Assembly: GCF_011058155.1 (NCBI RefSeq)
Contig: NZ_JAALFC010000003.1
Coordinates: 124,001 to 188,000 of the forward strand
Reading direction: 5' to 3'
DNA: 64,000 nt
DNA from: Litoribacterium kuwaitense
Lineage (GTDB): Bacteria; Bacillota; Bacilli; Bacillales; DSM-28697
The notes beneath the pieces were generated by a model that worked only from the letters and a program-made list of their open reading frames with translations, searched no databases and had not been told where the DNA came from. This document shows, one piece after another, positions 8,624 to 18,634 of the stretch. Each line of letters begins with the position of its first letter. The stretch's first letter is position 1. The position numbers were made by a program, and so were the translations under genes.

Positions 8624-9838
8624 TTAAGGGGACACAATCGCAATCGCTGGTTCTTTTGTTAAACATTGCTCAACAAACCTATGCAGTTCATCAAAGGTGA
8701 CTGCTTCTAGTCGTGAAATAAACGACTCCACCGTCTGTGGCTGGCCTAATAACAGTTCGTTCTTACCATTTTGCTCCATCCGGCTGTCTGTACCTTCAGA
8801 CGATAATAAAATATGTCCTTTTAACTGCTCTTTTTGTGCTGCTAATTCGTCAAGCGTTATTCCATGTAAGACGAGCTGACGTACATTGTATTCGATCGCT
8901 TCTTTCAGTTCGTCAAGCTGATCGTTGGCGACCCCCGCATAAATTGTAAATAATCCTTGATCTTCGTAGGTAGAGAAATAGGAGTAAACGGAATAAGCGA
9001 GTCCCCTGTCTTCACGGATATGTTGAAAAAGACGACTGCTCATACTTCCACCAAGGAGATTATTGACAATGGCCAGCGGATAAATCGCTTCACTTTGACT
9101 AGAAACAGCTTCAAACCCGAAACAAACGTGCGTTTGCTCGGTTTCTTTTTGCCGATTGATTTGTTTTGGTGTAAAAATGGCTTCTTCATGTAAACAAATG
9201 TCGCTTTCCATACTTGGAAATGAAGAAAATGATTCGCCGATTTCCGTAATGAACTCAGGAGAGTAATGTCCCGCGACAGAAATAACGACGCGCTGTGGCT
9301 GATACGTATTTCGTTGAAATTCACTGACGGTTTTTGCTGTGAATGTGCTGACTGTTTGCTCGCTTCCAAGAATGGAACGGCCGAATGCTTGTTCTGGATA
9401 TGCCGCTTCCATCAACAGGTCGTGTACGAGCTCATCCGGCGTGTCTTCATACATTTTAATTTCTTCATAAATAATTTGTTTTTCCTTTTCAATATCTGCC
9501 GTGAGAAACTGAGAATGAAAGAACATATCCGCTAAAATCTCTAATGCCTGATTAGCATGTGTGTCAATCACTTTCGCGTGAAGGCACGTATATTCCTTTG
9601 TCGTAAAAGCATTGATTTGACCACCAATCCGGTCAAATTGTTCAGCAATGTCGCGAGCCGAGCGAGATGCTGTACCTTTAAAAAGCATATGTTCAACAAA
9701 ATGCGCCATCCCACTTAGGTGAGAAGGCTCATGGCGCGAACCGACATGAATCCAAATACCAATGGATACTGAACGAGTGAACGGCATTGGATCAGAAACG
9801 ATGCGAACGCCATTCGACAGCGTGTGTGTTTTAACCAA
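8624..9838 (-). CDS. mlpA: M16-family zinc protease MlpA
   Basis: 404 residues, normal for a single-chain bacterial M16 protease of the mitochondrial processing peptidase type. The inverted zinc motif HFVEH is at 46-50 with a downstream glutamate in the EKEKQIIYEEIKMYEDTPDE region. The C-terminal half shows GGSMSSRLFQHIREDRGLAYSV, conserved in the non-catalytic half. The B. subtilis homologue has been linked to control of protease production. Lies between ylxY and ymxH and is flanked on both sides by terminators. Confidence 0.95.
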   Translation of the reverse strand: MVKTHTLSNGVRIVSDPMPFTRSVSIGIWIHVGSRHEPSHLSGMAHFVEHMLFKGTASRSARDIAEQFDRIGGQINAFTTKEYTCLHAKVIDTHANQALEILADMFFHSQFLTADIEKEKQIIYEEIKMYEDTPDELVHDLLMEAAYPEQAFGRSILGSEQTVSTFTAKTVSEFQRNTYQPQRVVISVAGHYSPEFITEIGESFSSFPSMESDICLHEEAIFTPKQINRQKETEQTHVCFGFEAVSSQSEAIYPLAIVNNLLGGSMSSRLFQHIREDRGLAYSVYSYFSTYEDQGLFTIYAGVANDQLDELKEAIEYNVRQLVLHGITLDELAAQKEQLKGHILLSSEGTDSRMEQNGKNELLLGQPQTVESFISRLEAVTFDELHRFVEQCLTKEPAIAIVSP

Positions 9839-9860
9839 GAAAAATCCCCCTATTGCATGT

Positions 9861-9884
9861 AAAAGCGCCGCAAAAACGCGGCGC
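9861..9884 (-). terminator. Terminator between ylxY and mlpA
   Basis: Perfect GCGCCGC / GCGGCGC stem (9865-9871 with 9878-9884) with a six-base loop, followed on the minus strand by TTTTAC. The short T-tract may allow some read-through into mlpA. Confidence 0.75.
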
Positions 9885-9928
9885 GTAATTTTTCATAAAA
9901 GACAACGTTTATTCTACCAGCGTTTGAT

Positions 9929-10927
9929 TTAAAAGTCATCTAGCAAGAGCGAAACGACTTCTTGGCTTTTTCTTTGCTCAGAAAGGACATCTGAAATATT
10001 AGAAATCCGTAAGTCCTTCGCCTGTATTTGCTTAATCATCGGGCGTAATCCTTTTGTGACTGCTTCTGTCGGATGCATGAGAACAATGGCACCTGGATGG
10101 ATTTGCTCACTCACTCGTGCAGCCATTTCGTCTGGATTAGGATTTTTCCAATCGATCGTGTCGACGCTCCATAGAACCGTTCTCATGTTTTCTTCTGCAG
10201 CAGCTTGTATCGTTAGATCATTATAACCTCCGCTTGGCGGACCAAACCATTGCGGTTTATTTCCTAAAACCGCTTCAATCACTTCATTCGTTTTTGATAT
10301 CTCCTGACGAGCCGCCTCCAAGCTAAGTCGTTCCATCTGCGGATGACTGTACGAATGGTTGCCAATAGAATGACCGTCTTGAGCGATCATGCGGGCGAGC
10401 TCCATGTTTTCCTTCGTCCAACGTCCTTCTAAAAAGAAGCTCACGCGAAGACCTTCTTCGCGAAGGATTTGGAGAATATCTGGAATATACTCATTTCCCC
10501 ACGCGACGTTTACGATAAAAGCAACCATCGGCTTATCAGGATGCCCTTTATACACAGGTGCTGGCGGTAGATCACTTAGCGTCACTTGAGGTGGGACCTC
10601 TTTAAAAACGACGAGGTTTTCTTGAAAGCGTTGTTTTTTCTTCATTCGTTCTAACGATGCATCTACGTCTACTTCTAAGCCGTTCAACCCTGGTATCGCT
10701 TTCCATACACGATCGACAACCGCATTCTTTGGCGGAATGTTCACTTTATCTGCGTGTGCTTCAATTTGCTCTCTTAAACGACTCTCACTGTCAGTCGCTG
10801 TAACGAGCACGGTCTCCCCATTTTTTAATGTCTGTATATAATAATCGACAGGTGATGAAAAGAGGACGGCCAGCATCCCTACACATAGCACTGTAAAAAC
10901 CAACCATGACATTAAATTTCGTTTCAT
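9929..10927 (-). CDS. ylxY: YlxY, polysaccharide deacetylase-like protein without the usual catalytic Asp
   Basis: 332 residues. N-terminal membrane anchor or signal (SWLVFTVLCVGMLAVLF) and a C-terminal NodB-type domain with the zinc-type motif GHSIGNHSYSHPQM and a later SVDTIDWKNP. The first motif, normally TFDDG, reads FIVNVAWGNEY, so both Asp residues of the base/metal site are absent. This resembles other YlxY-type sporulation-associated relatives and suggests a binding rather than an enzymatic role. I chose the ATG at 10927 because GGAGG is seven bases upstream; the ATG six bases earlier is too close to it. Confidence 0.92.
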   Translation of the reverse strand: MKRNLMSWLVFTVLCVGMLAVLFSSPVDYYIQTLKNGETVLVTATDSESRLREQIEAHADKVNIPPKNAVVDRVWKAIPGLNGLEVDVDASLERMKKKQRFQENLVVFKEVPPQVTLSDLPPAPVYKGHPDKPMVAFIVNVAWGNEYIPDILQILREEGLRVSFFLEGRWTKENMELARMIAQDGHSIGNHSYSHPQMERLSLEAARQEISKTNEVIEAVLGNKPQWFGPPSGGYNDLTIQAAAEENMRTVLWSVDTIDWKNPNPDEMAARVSEQIHPGAIVLMHPTEAVTKGLRPMIKQIQAKDLRISNISDVLSEQRKSQEVVSLLLDDF

Positions 10928-10987
10928 GTCCATGCCTCCTGATGTACTTTATGCATCAAGGGGACAAGGTAGACCAAAAAAGCATTT

Positions 10988-11012
10988 AAAAAGAAGCTAG
11001 TGCTCTAGCTTC
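10988..11012 (-). terminator. Intrinsic terminator after pnp
   Basis: Perfect 8-bp stem GAAGCTAG / CTAGCTTC with a four-base loop followed by TTTTTAAA on the minus strand. Confidence 0.9.
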
Positions 11013-11019
11013 TGTCTCA

Positions 11020-13142
11020 TTACGCATTATTGTTGTCGGCTTCTTTTTTCTTCTGTTCCTTTAAAACCACTTTGCGGGACAAATTCACACGGCCTTGACG
11101 GTCAATCTCGGTCACCTTAACGAGAATTTCATCTCCAATGGAGACAACGTCCTCCACTTTGCCAATCCGTTCTTCAGCAAGCTCAGAAATATGGACGAGC
11201 CCATCCTTACCATTAAACAGTTCTACGAAAGCACCGAACTTTTCAATTCGCTTTACTTTTCCTAGATACATTTGACCGACTTCGACTTCGCGGACGAGAT
11301 CTTCGATGATTTGCTTCGCTTTCTCGTTTTGCGCTTGGTCAAGTGATGAAATATAAATTGTTCCATCCTGTTCAATGTCGATTTTAACGTCCGTTTCCTC
11401 AATGATTTTATTGATTTGCTTACCATTGGCCCAATAACGTCACGAATTTTATCTTTATTGATTTGGGTGATCAAAATTTTAGGAGCGTATGCAGAAAGTT
11501 GTTCGCGTGGACTGCTCATGACAGACGTCATATGGTTCAAAATTTGCATTCGACCTTTTTTCGCCTGTTGCAACGCTTCTTCTAAAATCTCTCTCGATAA
11601 GCCTTCAATTTTAATGTCCATTTGAAGTGCCGTCACACCGTTACTCGTTCCAGCAACTTTAAAGTCCATGTCGCCAAGGGCGTCTTCCATCCCTTGAATA
11701 TCGGTTAAGATCGTGTAATGGTCCCCTTGCTTTACGAGTCCCATCGCAATACCTGCCACAGGCGCTTTGATTGGAACACCTGCATCCATCATTGCCAATG
11801 TGCTTGCGCAAATGCTTGCTTGAGATGTTGAACCGTTAGATTCTAGCACTTCAGAAACGAGACGAATTGTGTACGGGAACTCTTCTTTCGTCGGAATTAC
11901 CTGCTCTAGCGCACGTTCGCCAAGCGCTCCGTGACCAATTTCCCGACGCCCTGGTGCACGAATTGGTCCAGTTTCCCCAACACTGTATTGTGGGAAGTTA
12001 TAATGGTGCATAAACCGCTTGGACTCTTCAATGCCAAGTCCGTCAATAATTTGCACATCTCCGAGCGGACCAAGGGTACACACGCTTAATGCCTGGGTTT
12101 GTCCACGTGTAAACAGTCCAGATCCGTGTGTTCTAGGCAATTTAGAAACTTCAGAGGAAAGCGGACGGATTTCATCAATCTGACGGCCATCCGGACGGAT
12201 TTTTTCGACCGTGATTAAGCGCCGAACTTCTTCTTTCACCATTGTGTCCATATACGTTTTCGCTTGCTTAACAAACGCTTCGTCTTGTTCTTCGGCTTCA
12301 AGCTCATCAATGACAGCGCTTTTGACGTCGTCAATCGCTTGCTCGCGTTCTTTCTTTTCATGAACTTGAACAGCTTTCACGAGATTCTCTTTTGCCATTT
12401 CGATCACGCGTGCCTGTACAGCTTCATCGATCGTGAACAGCTCAACGTCACGTTTCTCTTTGCCACACGCTTTTTGAACTTCTTCTTGGAAATGAGTGAG
12501 CTTTTTAATTTCTTCATGACCAAAAAGGATCGCTTCTAGCATAATGTCTTCAGGGACTTCATTCGCTCCAGCCTCGACCATGTTTACAGCATCTTTCGTA
12601 CCAGCCACGGTAAGGTCAATGTCGCTCATTTCCAATTGCTCTTGAGTCGGATTTATGACAAACTGACCGTCGATACGACCGACGCTCACTCCGGCAATGG
12701 GCCCTTGGAAAGGAATGTCTGACAAAGTTAGCGCTAACGAAGAGCCAAACATTGCAGCCATTTCAGAAGAGCAGTCTTGATCGACACTCATGACCGTACT
12801 AATGACTTGCACTTCATAGCGAAAACCATCAGGGAATAAGGGACGAATAGGGCGATCGATGAGGCGACTTGCTAAAACAGCTCTTTCACTTGGACGACCT
12901 TCACGTTTGATAAACCCACCAGGTATTTTACCTACTGCATATAAACGTTCTTCATAATTCACGGTCAACGGAAAAAAAGGCAAATCTTTCGGCTCGTTTG
13001 AAGCTGTGACAGCCGACAAGACGACCGTGTCTCCATAACGCACGAGTACGGAACCATTGGCCTGATTGGCAAGCTCACCTACTTCAACCTGTAAGGTTCG
13101 CCCTGCCCATTCCGTAGAATATACTTGTTTCTCGTATTTCAT
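11020..13142 (-). CDS. pnp: Polynucleotide phosphorylase, frameshifted in the KH domain
   Basis: 3'-5' phosphorolytic exoribonuclease of the RNA degradosome. Two RNase PH domains, then a KH domain and an S1 domain ([19 protein letters not shown]). The first frame runs to [10 protein letters not shown] and then leaves the conserved sequence. The KH continuation [27 protein letters not shown] and the S1 domain are intact in the +1 frame. One base is missing near 11428, in the GPxGK loop (CCAATGG where CCAAATGG or similar is expected). I chose the ATG at 13142 ([15 protein letters not shown]); a longer start gives nine extra residues. Follows rpsO, with a terminator between. Confidence 0.9.
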
Positions 13143-13283
13143 TCGATTTTCTAACTCCTCTCGATCCATATTTCATCAGATCCGTATCCGGGATTGTTAT
13201 TAGTGTTACCAATTGAGGCTGATCTAACAAAATGAGGATATGTATGATCCACTTTAGCACTGTGCGCTTTTTTGAAAATAGCG

Positions 13284-13307
13284 AAAAAGCGGGTGTAACC
13301 ACCCGCT
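13284..13307 (-). terminator. Intrinsic terminator after rpsO
   Basis: Perfect 8-bp stem AGCGGGTG / CACCCGCT with a four-base loop and a TTTT tract on the minus strand. Separates rpsO from pnp. Confidence 0.88.
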
Positions 13308-13315
13308 TTTCTGTC

Positions 13316-13585
13316 TTATCGGCGCAAGCCTAGTTTTTGGATCAGTTCACGGTAGCGAGTCACGTCTTTCTTACGAAGGTAGTTTAACAAGTTACGGCGT
13401 TTACCTACCATTTTCAAAAGTCCGCGGCGTGAGTGATGGTCTTTCTTATGTTCACGCAAATGCTCATTTAATGAATTGATCTGTTCAGTCAGGACAGCGA
13501 TTTGCACTTCTGGAGATCCTGTGTCTTGCTCATGCGTTTTATATTGTGCAATGATCTCGTTTTTGCGCTCTTGTGTTAATGCCAT
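13316..13585 (-). CDS. rpsO: 30S ribosomal protein S15
   Basis: 89 residues, the standard length, beginning [30 protein letters not shown] and ending [12 protein letters not shown], both diagnostic. Binds 16S rRNA early in 30S assembly and in several bacteria also its own mRNA leader. ATG at 13585 follows AAAGGAGGTGGAACGG; an in-frame ATG three codons upstream would spoil that spacing. Own promoter upstream and own terminator downstream. Confidence 0.98.
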   Translation of the reverse strand: MALTQERKNEIIAQYKTHEQDTGSPEVQIAVLTEQINSLNEHLREHKKDHHSRRGLLKMVGKRRNLLNYLRKKDVTRYRELIQKLGLRR

Positions 13586-13663
13586 CCGTTCCACCTCCTT
13601 TTATTTCAAATCCCCATTCCCCTAGCATTCGTCGGTGACTCAAAATGCCAAGCAAAGGTTCAG
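13586..13663 (-). ncRNA. Probable rpsO 5' leader (S15 autoregulatory type)
   Basis: From the promoter start to the rpsO ribosome site about 75 bases can be folded. GGCATT at one side pairs with AATGCT at the other around GAGTCACCGACG, and TAGGGG and GGGGA follow just before the ribosome site. Bacillales S15 mRNAs are known to carry an S15-binding leader. The match here is judged by position and gross form only. Confidence 0.45.
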
Positions 13664-13668
13664 GGTTA

Positions 13669-13697
13669 AGGATACCGATTTTTCAAGAAAAATGCAA
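13669..13697 (-). promoter_or_regulatory. Sigma-A promoter of rpsO
   Basis: Minus strand TTGCAT (13692-13697), 17-base spacer, TATCCT (13669-13674). Good spacing, four of six bases in each box. It falls between the ribF stop and the S15 leader. Confidence 0.6.
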
Positions 13698-13739
13698 GTA
13701 AAATAAGACATGTTCAGTCATTCGTAACATCTCTGCTCT

Positions 13740-14686
13740 TTAATACTTCGCAACAATCTCTTGTGCAGTTAAACGATCATGATGAAGTTGCTGAATTAAT
13801 GCATCGACAGAAGGGAATTTTCGTTCTGGACGCAAAAACGTGAGCCACTCTATCGAAACGTGCTCTCCGTAAATATCCTGTTCAAAATCGAACAGATGAA
13901 CTTCTACTGTCGGTACACCTTCCTCCTCATTATGAAAGGTCGGCTTATAGCCTACGTTACACATGCCACCACGTACGCCGTTAAATGCTGCTGAGTGAAC
14001 TTTAACAGCATAAACACCTTTCCCGGGAACAAAGCTTTCGGGCATTGGCTCGATATTCGCTGTCGGAACCCCGATCGTCTTTCCTCGCCCTTCTCCACGC
14101 GCAACTGTTCCAGAGAGGGTATAAGGCCTACCAAGTAATCGCTTCGCTTCTTCAACATTTCCCGATTGAATGAGACCGCGGATGCGCGTTGAACTGATTT
14201 TCTCTTTAGTATCTAATTGCTCTTGAACAACCTCTACGTCAAAATTATTGCCAGCATAGCTTTTAAGCGTGTCCACTGTGCCTAATCCTTTATGGCCAAA
14301 AGTAAAATCAAACCCCGCCGTGACAAATACAGCCTGTAGGTCGATGAGATAATGCTGAATAAATGCTTCTGGACGCAACTGTGCTAACGATTGATCAAAT
14401 GTAACAATAAATAATTCATCCACACCGCATGCTTCAATTAAGGCTGCTTTTTCAGAGGGGGAAGTCAAGTATTGCACATGTCGATTTCCTTGCAAAACAA
14501 CAGAAGGATGTGGATCAAACGTGAGCACTGCACTGCGTATGTTTCTTCGTTTTGCTTCTGCTACCGCCGTTTCAATGACTTTTTGATGCCCTATATGTAC
14601 ACCATCAAAAAACCAAGTGCCATCGCTTTTGGCTGCATCATTTCTGTCGTCCATTCTGATGGGAAGGTTGTATAATACGTATTCAT
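13740..14686 (-). CDS. ribF: Bifunctional riboflavin kinase/FAD synthetase, frameshifted near the N terminus
   Basis: Makes FMN and FAD. The N-terminal adenylyltransferase domain carries FFDGVHIGHQKVIE (nucleotide-binding HIGH), and the C-terminal riboflavin kinase domain has GRPYTLSGTVARGEGRGKTIGVPTANI. The start at 14686 (MNTYYTTFPSEW, behind AAAGGTGG) enters MALGF and then shifts: the T run at 14608-14613 has six bases where seven are needed to read GFFDGVH. With one base restored the protein has about 315 residues, normal for the family. An essential gene in B. subtilis, so a true null is unlikely. It follows truB. Confidence 0.92.
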
Positions 14687-14715
14687 CGGTCGGTCCACCT
14701 TTTTATTAGCTTGGC

Positions 14716-15606
14716 TTAAAGCACAATGATTTTTTCTGGTTTGACCATCCCCTCTTTTTCTGAATGGTGCCGGTAGATGGCAATCCATTCCTGCGACTCT
14801 GCCTCAACGATGAGTCGCTCTTGAAATGAAGGGAGAAGATCCTTTGAAAGAACGGCGCCATTGCGAATTTTTTCAGCGAGATTGGCCGAAGGAACAAAAA
14901 CTGGCCATGCCTCTAGCGCTTTCGTTAACGGTGTTAATTCATAATCACCTTTCTCTATGGTGGCAAACGTCACGCAATCTTGCAATAAAAAAGGACCGGA
15001 TCGCGTCCTGATGAGTGAATGCATGTGTGCAGGAACCCCGAGAGCTCGACCGATATCAGTCGCCAATGTTCTAATATACGTTCCTTTAGAGCAAGTCACA
15101 TCAATTGTAAACATCCACTGCCCGTCTTTATCATAAAGCGGTTCAACTAGTTCGATGTCTTTAATGACGATGTTACGTTTTGGTCGCTCTACTTCAATCC
15201 CTTGCCGCGCATATTCATATAATCGTTTTCCCTTTACTTTTACGGCAGAATACAGGGGCGGGATTTGTGTCATCGAACCTTTAAATCGTTCTAAGGTTGA
15301 CATAATATTCATTTCGTTAACTTGTGATTTCGTGAGCTCTACCTTCTCAACGATTTCTCCTTCTGCATCCTCGGTTGTCGTTGAGGTGCCAAGCGCAATA
15401 ACTGCTTGGTACGCTTTATCTGACTCTGTTAAGTATTCGACAACTTTTGTCGCCTTACCAAGACAGATGGTGAGTACACCAGTCACCCCTGGATCAAGTG
15501 TTCCAGTATGTCCAGCCTTCTTCGTCTGTAAAAGGCGTTGAACCTTTGAGACACATTGTCTAGACGTTATACCGGCTGGCTTATGTAAGAGGAGAATTCC
15601 ATCCAT
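14716..15606 (-). CDS. truB: tRNA pseudouridine-55 synthase
   Basis: Converts U55 to pseudouridine in the T-loop of tRNAs. 296 residues. MDGILLLHKPAGITS opens the protein, the catalytic Asp is in GHTGTLDPGVTGVL near residue 38, and the family motif CSKGTYIRTLATDIG is near 170. The start at 15606 follows AAAGGACG. In B. subtilis truB is contiguous with rbfA, but here a strong terminator and a repeat unit lie between them, so truB-ribF may have its own promoter, which I could not pick out. Confidence 0.97.
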   Translation of the reverse strand: MDGILLLHKPAGITSRQCVSKVQRLLQTKKAGHTGTLDPGVTGVLTICLGKATKVVEYLTESDKAYQAVIALGTSTTTEDAEGEIVEKVELTKSQVNEMNIMSTLERFKGSMTQIPPLYSAVKVKGKRLYEYARQGIEVERPKRNIVIKDIELVEPLYDKDGQWMFTIDVTCSKGTYIRTLATDIGRALGVPAHMHSLIRTRSGPFLLQDCVTFATIEKGDYELTPLTKALEAWPVFVPSANLAEKIRNGAVLSKDLLPSFQERLIVEAESQEWIAIYRHHSEKEGMVKPEKIIVL

Positions 15607-15675
15607 CTATTGTGTCGTCCTTTCTTTATCTTACTAAAGAGAGCATTGTCTTAGATCAAGCTGTGTCAGTCCACT

Positions 15676-15740
15676 GACAAACGCTCGCATCCGATCACTC
15701 ACTCGGTTCACTTAACTTGAAACGTAAAATGACAGCGTTC
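15676..15740. repeat. Dispersed intergenic repeat, copy 2
   Basis: Plus strand begins GACAAACGCTCGCATCCG and ends GACAGCGTTC. It matches the repeat upstream of asd at both ends but is shorter (about 65 against 102 bases). Immediately before it is the palindrome TCAGTCCACTGA. Confidence 0.5.
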
Positions 15741-15764
15741 TAGACTGAACAGAACTTTGTGCTT

Positions 15765-15802
15765 AAAAAAATGTAGACAAAGTCTAGCTGACTTTGTCTA
15801 CA
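15765..15802 (-). terminator. Strong intrinsic terminator after rbfA
   Basis: Perfect 13-bp stem TGTAGACAAAGTC / GACTTTGTCTACA with a five-base loop, followed by seven T on the minus strand. It ends the rimP-to-rbfA operon. Confidence 0.95.
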
Positions 15803-15830
15803 CTCTTAAAACAGGATAAAAACCACTTGA

Positions 15831-16181
15831 CTACTGATTTTTATCATTTAAATCGGCAAGCAAATGCTCAATTCGGTTGCCGTATTCGATGGATTCATCA
15901 AATTCAAATGTCAGTTCTGGCGTTTTTCTGAGACGAATGCGCTGGCCTATTTCAGAGCGAATAAATCCTTTCGCTTTCAAGAGGCCTTGTAGTGTATCTT
16001 GCTTTTTTTCATCGTCTCCAAGCACAGAAATGTAAACAGTCGAGAGTTGGAGATCACCGGAGACCTCAACATCAGTTACGGTCACAAAACCAACCCGCGG
16101 GTCTTTAATTTTCCGGCTTAAAATATCGCCTAACTCTTTTTTCATTTGCTCAGCTACACGATTTGCGCGAAGATTTCCCAT
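15831..16181 (-). CDS. rbfA: 30S ribosome-binding factor A
   Basis: Small KH-fold factor for late 16S/30S maturation and cold adaptation. 116 residues, family length. [42 protein letters not shown] is the conserved N-terminal signature. ATG follows AGAGAGGTGG. Last gene of the rimP operon, 38 bases after ylxP, and followed by a strong terminator. Confidence 0.97.
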   Translation of the reverse strand: MGNLRANRVAEQMKKELGDILSRKIKDPRVGFVTVTDVEVSGDLQLSTVYISVLGDDEKKQDTLQGLLKAKGFIRSEIGQRIRLRKTPELTFEFDESIEYGNRIEHLLADLNDKNQ

Positions 16182-16219
16182 CGTAGTCCACCTCTCTTTT
16201 CAATCCGAACCCCGATACA

Positions 16220-16498
16220 TCATTGAAAACCTCGGAGAACAATGCGGGCATCCAGCGTTGCTTGATCATCTAACCAAGACAGCGCTGTATCAAGGTCCCT
16301 TTCGAGGGGCCGCCTTTCATGACCAACTGCTACAATCGTCAGCTCAGCTCGTTGCCAAAGGTCATGATGCCCTGTCTCCGTAGCCGCCATGTGTACCACT
16401 TGCCCTAAACGAGACAGAATGGGTCGAATCACCGCACGTTTTTGTTTAAGCGAATGACAATCGTATAAATGACAATCTAAAACGAGGACCGCAATCAT
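16220..16498 (-). CDS. ylxP: YlxP, DUF503 protein
   Basis: 92 residues with the DUF503 pattern [26 protein letters not shown] and an AELTIVAVG strand. Always found between infB and rbfA in Bacillus. A role in ribosome or translation biology is inferred from that neighbourhood only. Start ATG overlaps the infB stop (ATGA), so translation is coupled. Confidence 0.9.
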   Translation of the reverse strand: MIAVLVLDCHLYDCHSLKQKRAVIRPILSRLGQVVHMAATETGHHDLWQRAELTIVAVGHERRPLERDLDTALSWLDDQATLDARIVLRGFQ

Positions 16499-18630
16499 GC
16501 GCGCTTAACTTCTTGCATCGTATACACTTCAAAAATGTCGCCCTCTTTAATGTCATTAAATTTCTGTACGGTAATACCACATTCATATCCTTGGCTGACT
16601 TCTTTTGCGTCATCTTTAAATCGCTTCAACGTATCGATATGACCTTCGAAGATAACGACGCCATCCCGGATCACACGAATACCAGCGTTTCTAGATATCT
16701 TTCCTTCAAGGACATAACACCCGGCAATGGTACCGACCTTCGATACTTTAAAGGTTTCCCGGACTTCCGCCTGACCAATCACGATTTCTTCATATTCAGG
16801 ATCTAAGAGACCTTTCATTGCTGCTTCAATCTCTTCAATCGCCCGATAAATCACGTTATGCTGTCGGATGTCGACATTTTCAAGCTTAGCCGTTTGTCTT
16901 GCATTTGTATCTGGTCTTACGTTAAAGCCAATCACAATCGCATTGGAGGCAGATGCCAAAATAATATCTGATTCAGTGATTGCACCAGCACCGGTATGAA
17001 TAATATTGATTTTAACACCTTCAACGTTGATCTTTTGTAGTGATGCAGCCAAAGCTTCGACCGAGCCTTGTACGTCCGCTTTTACGATCAAGTTGAGCTC
17101 TTTCATTTCACCTTGTTTAATCTGTTCAAACAGGTCATCAAGGCTAATACGTGATTTCTCGCCACGATCTTTGTCAAGCTGCTTCTGCGCTCTTGCCTCA
17201 CCTACTTGACGCGCTGTTTTTTCGTCGTTAAAGACGATAAATGGATCACCCGCAAGAGGCACTTCGTTAAGCCCAGTAATTTCAACAGGTGTTGAAGGTC
17301 CAGCTTCTTTAATTCGTCGCCCTAGATCGTTTACCATTGCGCGCACACGACCGGACGTATTTCCAACGACGAGCGCATCTCCAATACGAAGTGTTCCTTT
17401 TTGGACAAGCAATGTTGCGACCGGACCGCGTCCTTTATCAAGCTCTGCTTCAATGACGGAACCTGCTGCTCTTCGATTTGGATTTGCTTTATATTCTTCA
17501 ACTTCAGCCATTAAGAGAATCATTTCGAGAAGATCATCAATCCCCTCACGATTGACGGCCGACAGTGGCACGAAAATCGTCTCGCCGCCCCATGCTTCTG
17601 GAACGAGTTCATGCTCTGTTAATTCCTGCATAACGCGATCAGGATTGGCCGCTGGTTTATCCATTTTGTTAACAGCAACAATGATAGGTACTTCCGCTGC
17701 CTTCGCATGGTTGATCGCTTCAACGGTTTGTGGCATGACGCCGTCGTCTGCCGCAACGACGAGCACTGTAATATCGGTGACTTCTGCACCACGTGCACGC
17801 ATCGTCGTAAACGCGGCATGTCCAGGCGTATCAAGGAAGGTAATTTTTTTATTGTTTTCCTCAATTTGATATGCGCCAATATGCTGTGTGATCCCGCCAG
17901 CTTCAGAGTCTGTAACTTTTGATTTTCGAATAGCATCTAATAGCGTCGTTTTTCCATGGTCGACGTGTCCCATGATCGTAACGACGGCTGGACGGATCTC
18001 TAACTGCTCTTCGCGATCCTCTTGATCATGTGTCGCTAAATCTGTTGTGTCGATAACCTCTTTCACTTCAACCTCAAAGCCATTTTCTTCGGCGATTAAC
18101 GTAATTGTATCCGTATCGACATCTTGATTGATCGTTGCCATAATGCCGAGCTGCATTAACTGTTTAATTAATTCAGCTGGTTCTTTTTTCATTTTTTCTG
18201 CCAATTGCCCTACCGTCATATTGCCACTGACAGATATTTTTTTCTCAACTGGCGCTTTTGCTTTTGCCTTACTTTTTCCTTTATTTCCATCTGAATGGTT
18301 TGGTCGTTGCGCCTGCCCACGATGTTTACCTTGCTGTTTTACGTTTCCACGCTTCTTCCCATTGTTACCGCCCTGTCCTGCGTTAGACGGACGATTTTTT
18401 TGCTGAGGCGCCTTCCCCTGGCTCTCTGCTTTTGCTCCTTGCTTATTCGTTGCTGGAGCTGTTGATTTTTGAGGCTTCTTCGTTTTTTCGTCTAGTTTTT
18501 TTACAACTGTTTCATCGATTGTGGACATGTGATTGGCCACCTCCACATTTAATGACTTTAATGTCTCAATAACTTGTTTACTCGATAGATTATTTTTTTT
18601 GGCGTATTCATATACACGTAATTTACTCAT
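16495..18630 (-). CDS. infB: Translation initiation factor IF-2
   Basis: GTPase that brings fMet-tRNA to the 30S subunit and drives subunit joining. 711 residues. The IF2 N-terminal region begins [22 protein letters not shown]; a basic low-complexity linker rich in K, Q, G and N follows; then the second N-terminal helix domain; then the G domain with [17 protein letters not shown] and NKMDK; then domains II to IV. I chose the ATG at 18630 behind GGAGGTGAATCG. A longer frame of 89 residues upstream runs through ylxQ and has no similarity to the family. Confidence 0.98.
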   Translation of the reverse strand: MSKLRVYEYAKKNNLSSKQVIETLKSLNVEVANHMSTIDETVVKKLDEKTKKPQKSTAPATNKQGAKAESQGKAPQQKNRPSNAGQGGNNGKKRGNVKQQGKHRGQAQRPNHSDGNKGKSKAKAKAPVEKKISVSGNMTVGQLAEKMKKEPAELIKQLMQLGIMATINQDVDTDTITLIAEENGFEVEVKEVIDTTDLATHDQEDREEQLEIRPAVVTIMGHVDHGKTTLLDAIRKSKVTDSEAGGITQHIGAYQIEENNKKITFLDTPGHAAFTTMRARGAEVTDITVLVVAADDGVMPQTVEAINHAKAAEVPIIVAVNKMDKPAANPDRVMQELTEHELVPEAWGGETIFVPLSAVNREGIDDLLEMILLMAEVEEYKANPNRRAAGSVIEAELDKGRGPVATLLVQKGTLRIGDALVVGNTSGRVRAMVNDLGRRIKEAGPSTPVEITGLNEVPLAGDPFIVFNDEKTARQVGEARAQKQLDKDRGEKSRISLDDLFEQIKQGEMKELNLIVKADVQGSVEALAASLQKINVEGVKINIIHTGAGAITESDIILASASNAIVIGFNVRPDTNARQTAKLENVDIRQHNVIYRAIEEIEAAMKGLLDPEYEEIVIGQAEVRETFKVSKVGTIAGCYVLEGKISRNAGIRVIRDGVVIFEGHIDTLKRFKDDAKEVSQGYECGITVQKFNDIKEGDIFEVYTMQEVKRA

Positions 18631-18634
18631 CGAT

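Noticed and set aside
10945-10970. CATAAAGTA with ACC upstream as a sporulation promoter for ylxY
   Set aside because: The -10 fits sigma-K/E, but the spacing is one to two bases short and the start site would fall on the ribosome site, leaving almost no leader.
15607-15764. Sigma-A promoter for truB
   Set aside because: Candidate pairs such as TTGATC and TAAGAT have 20-base spacing, and others match only two or three bases of the -10.
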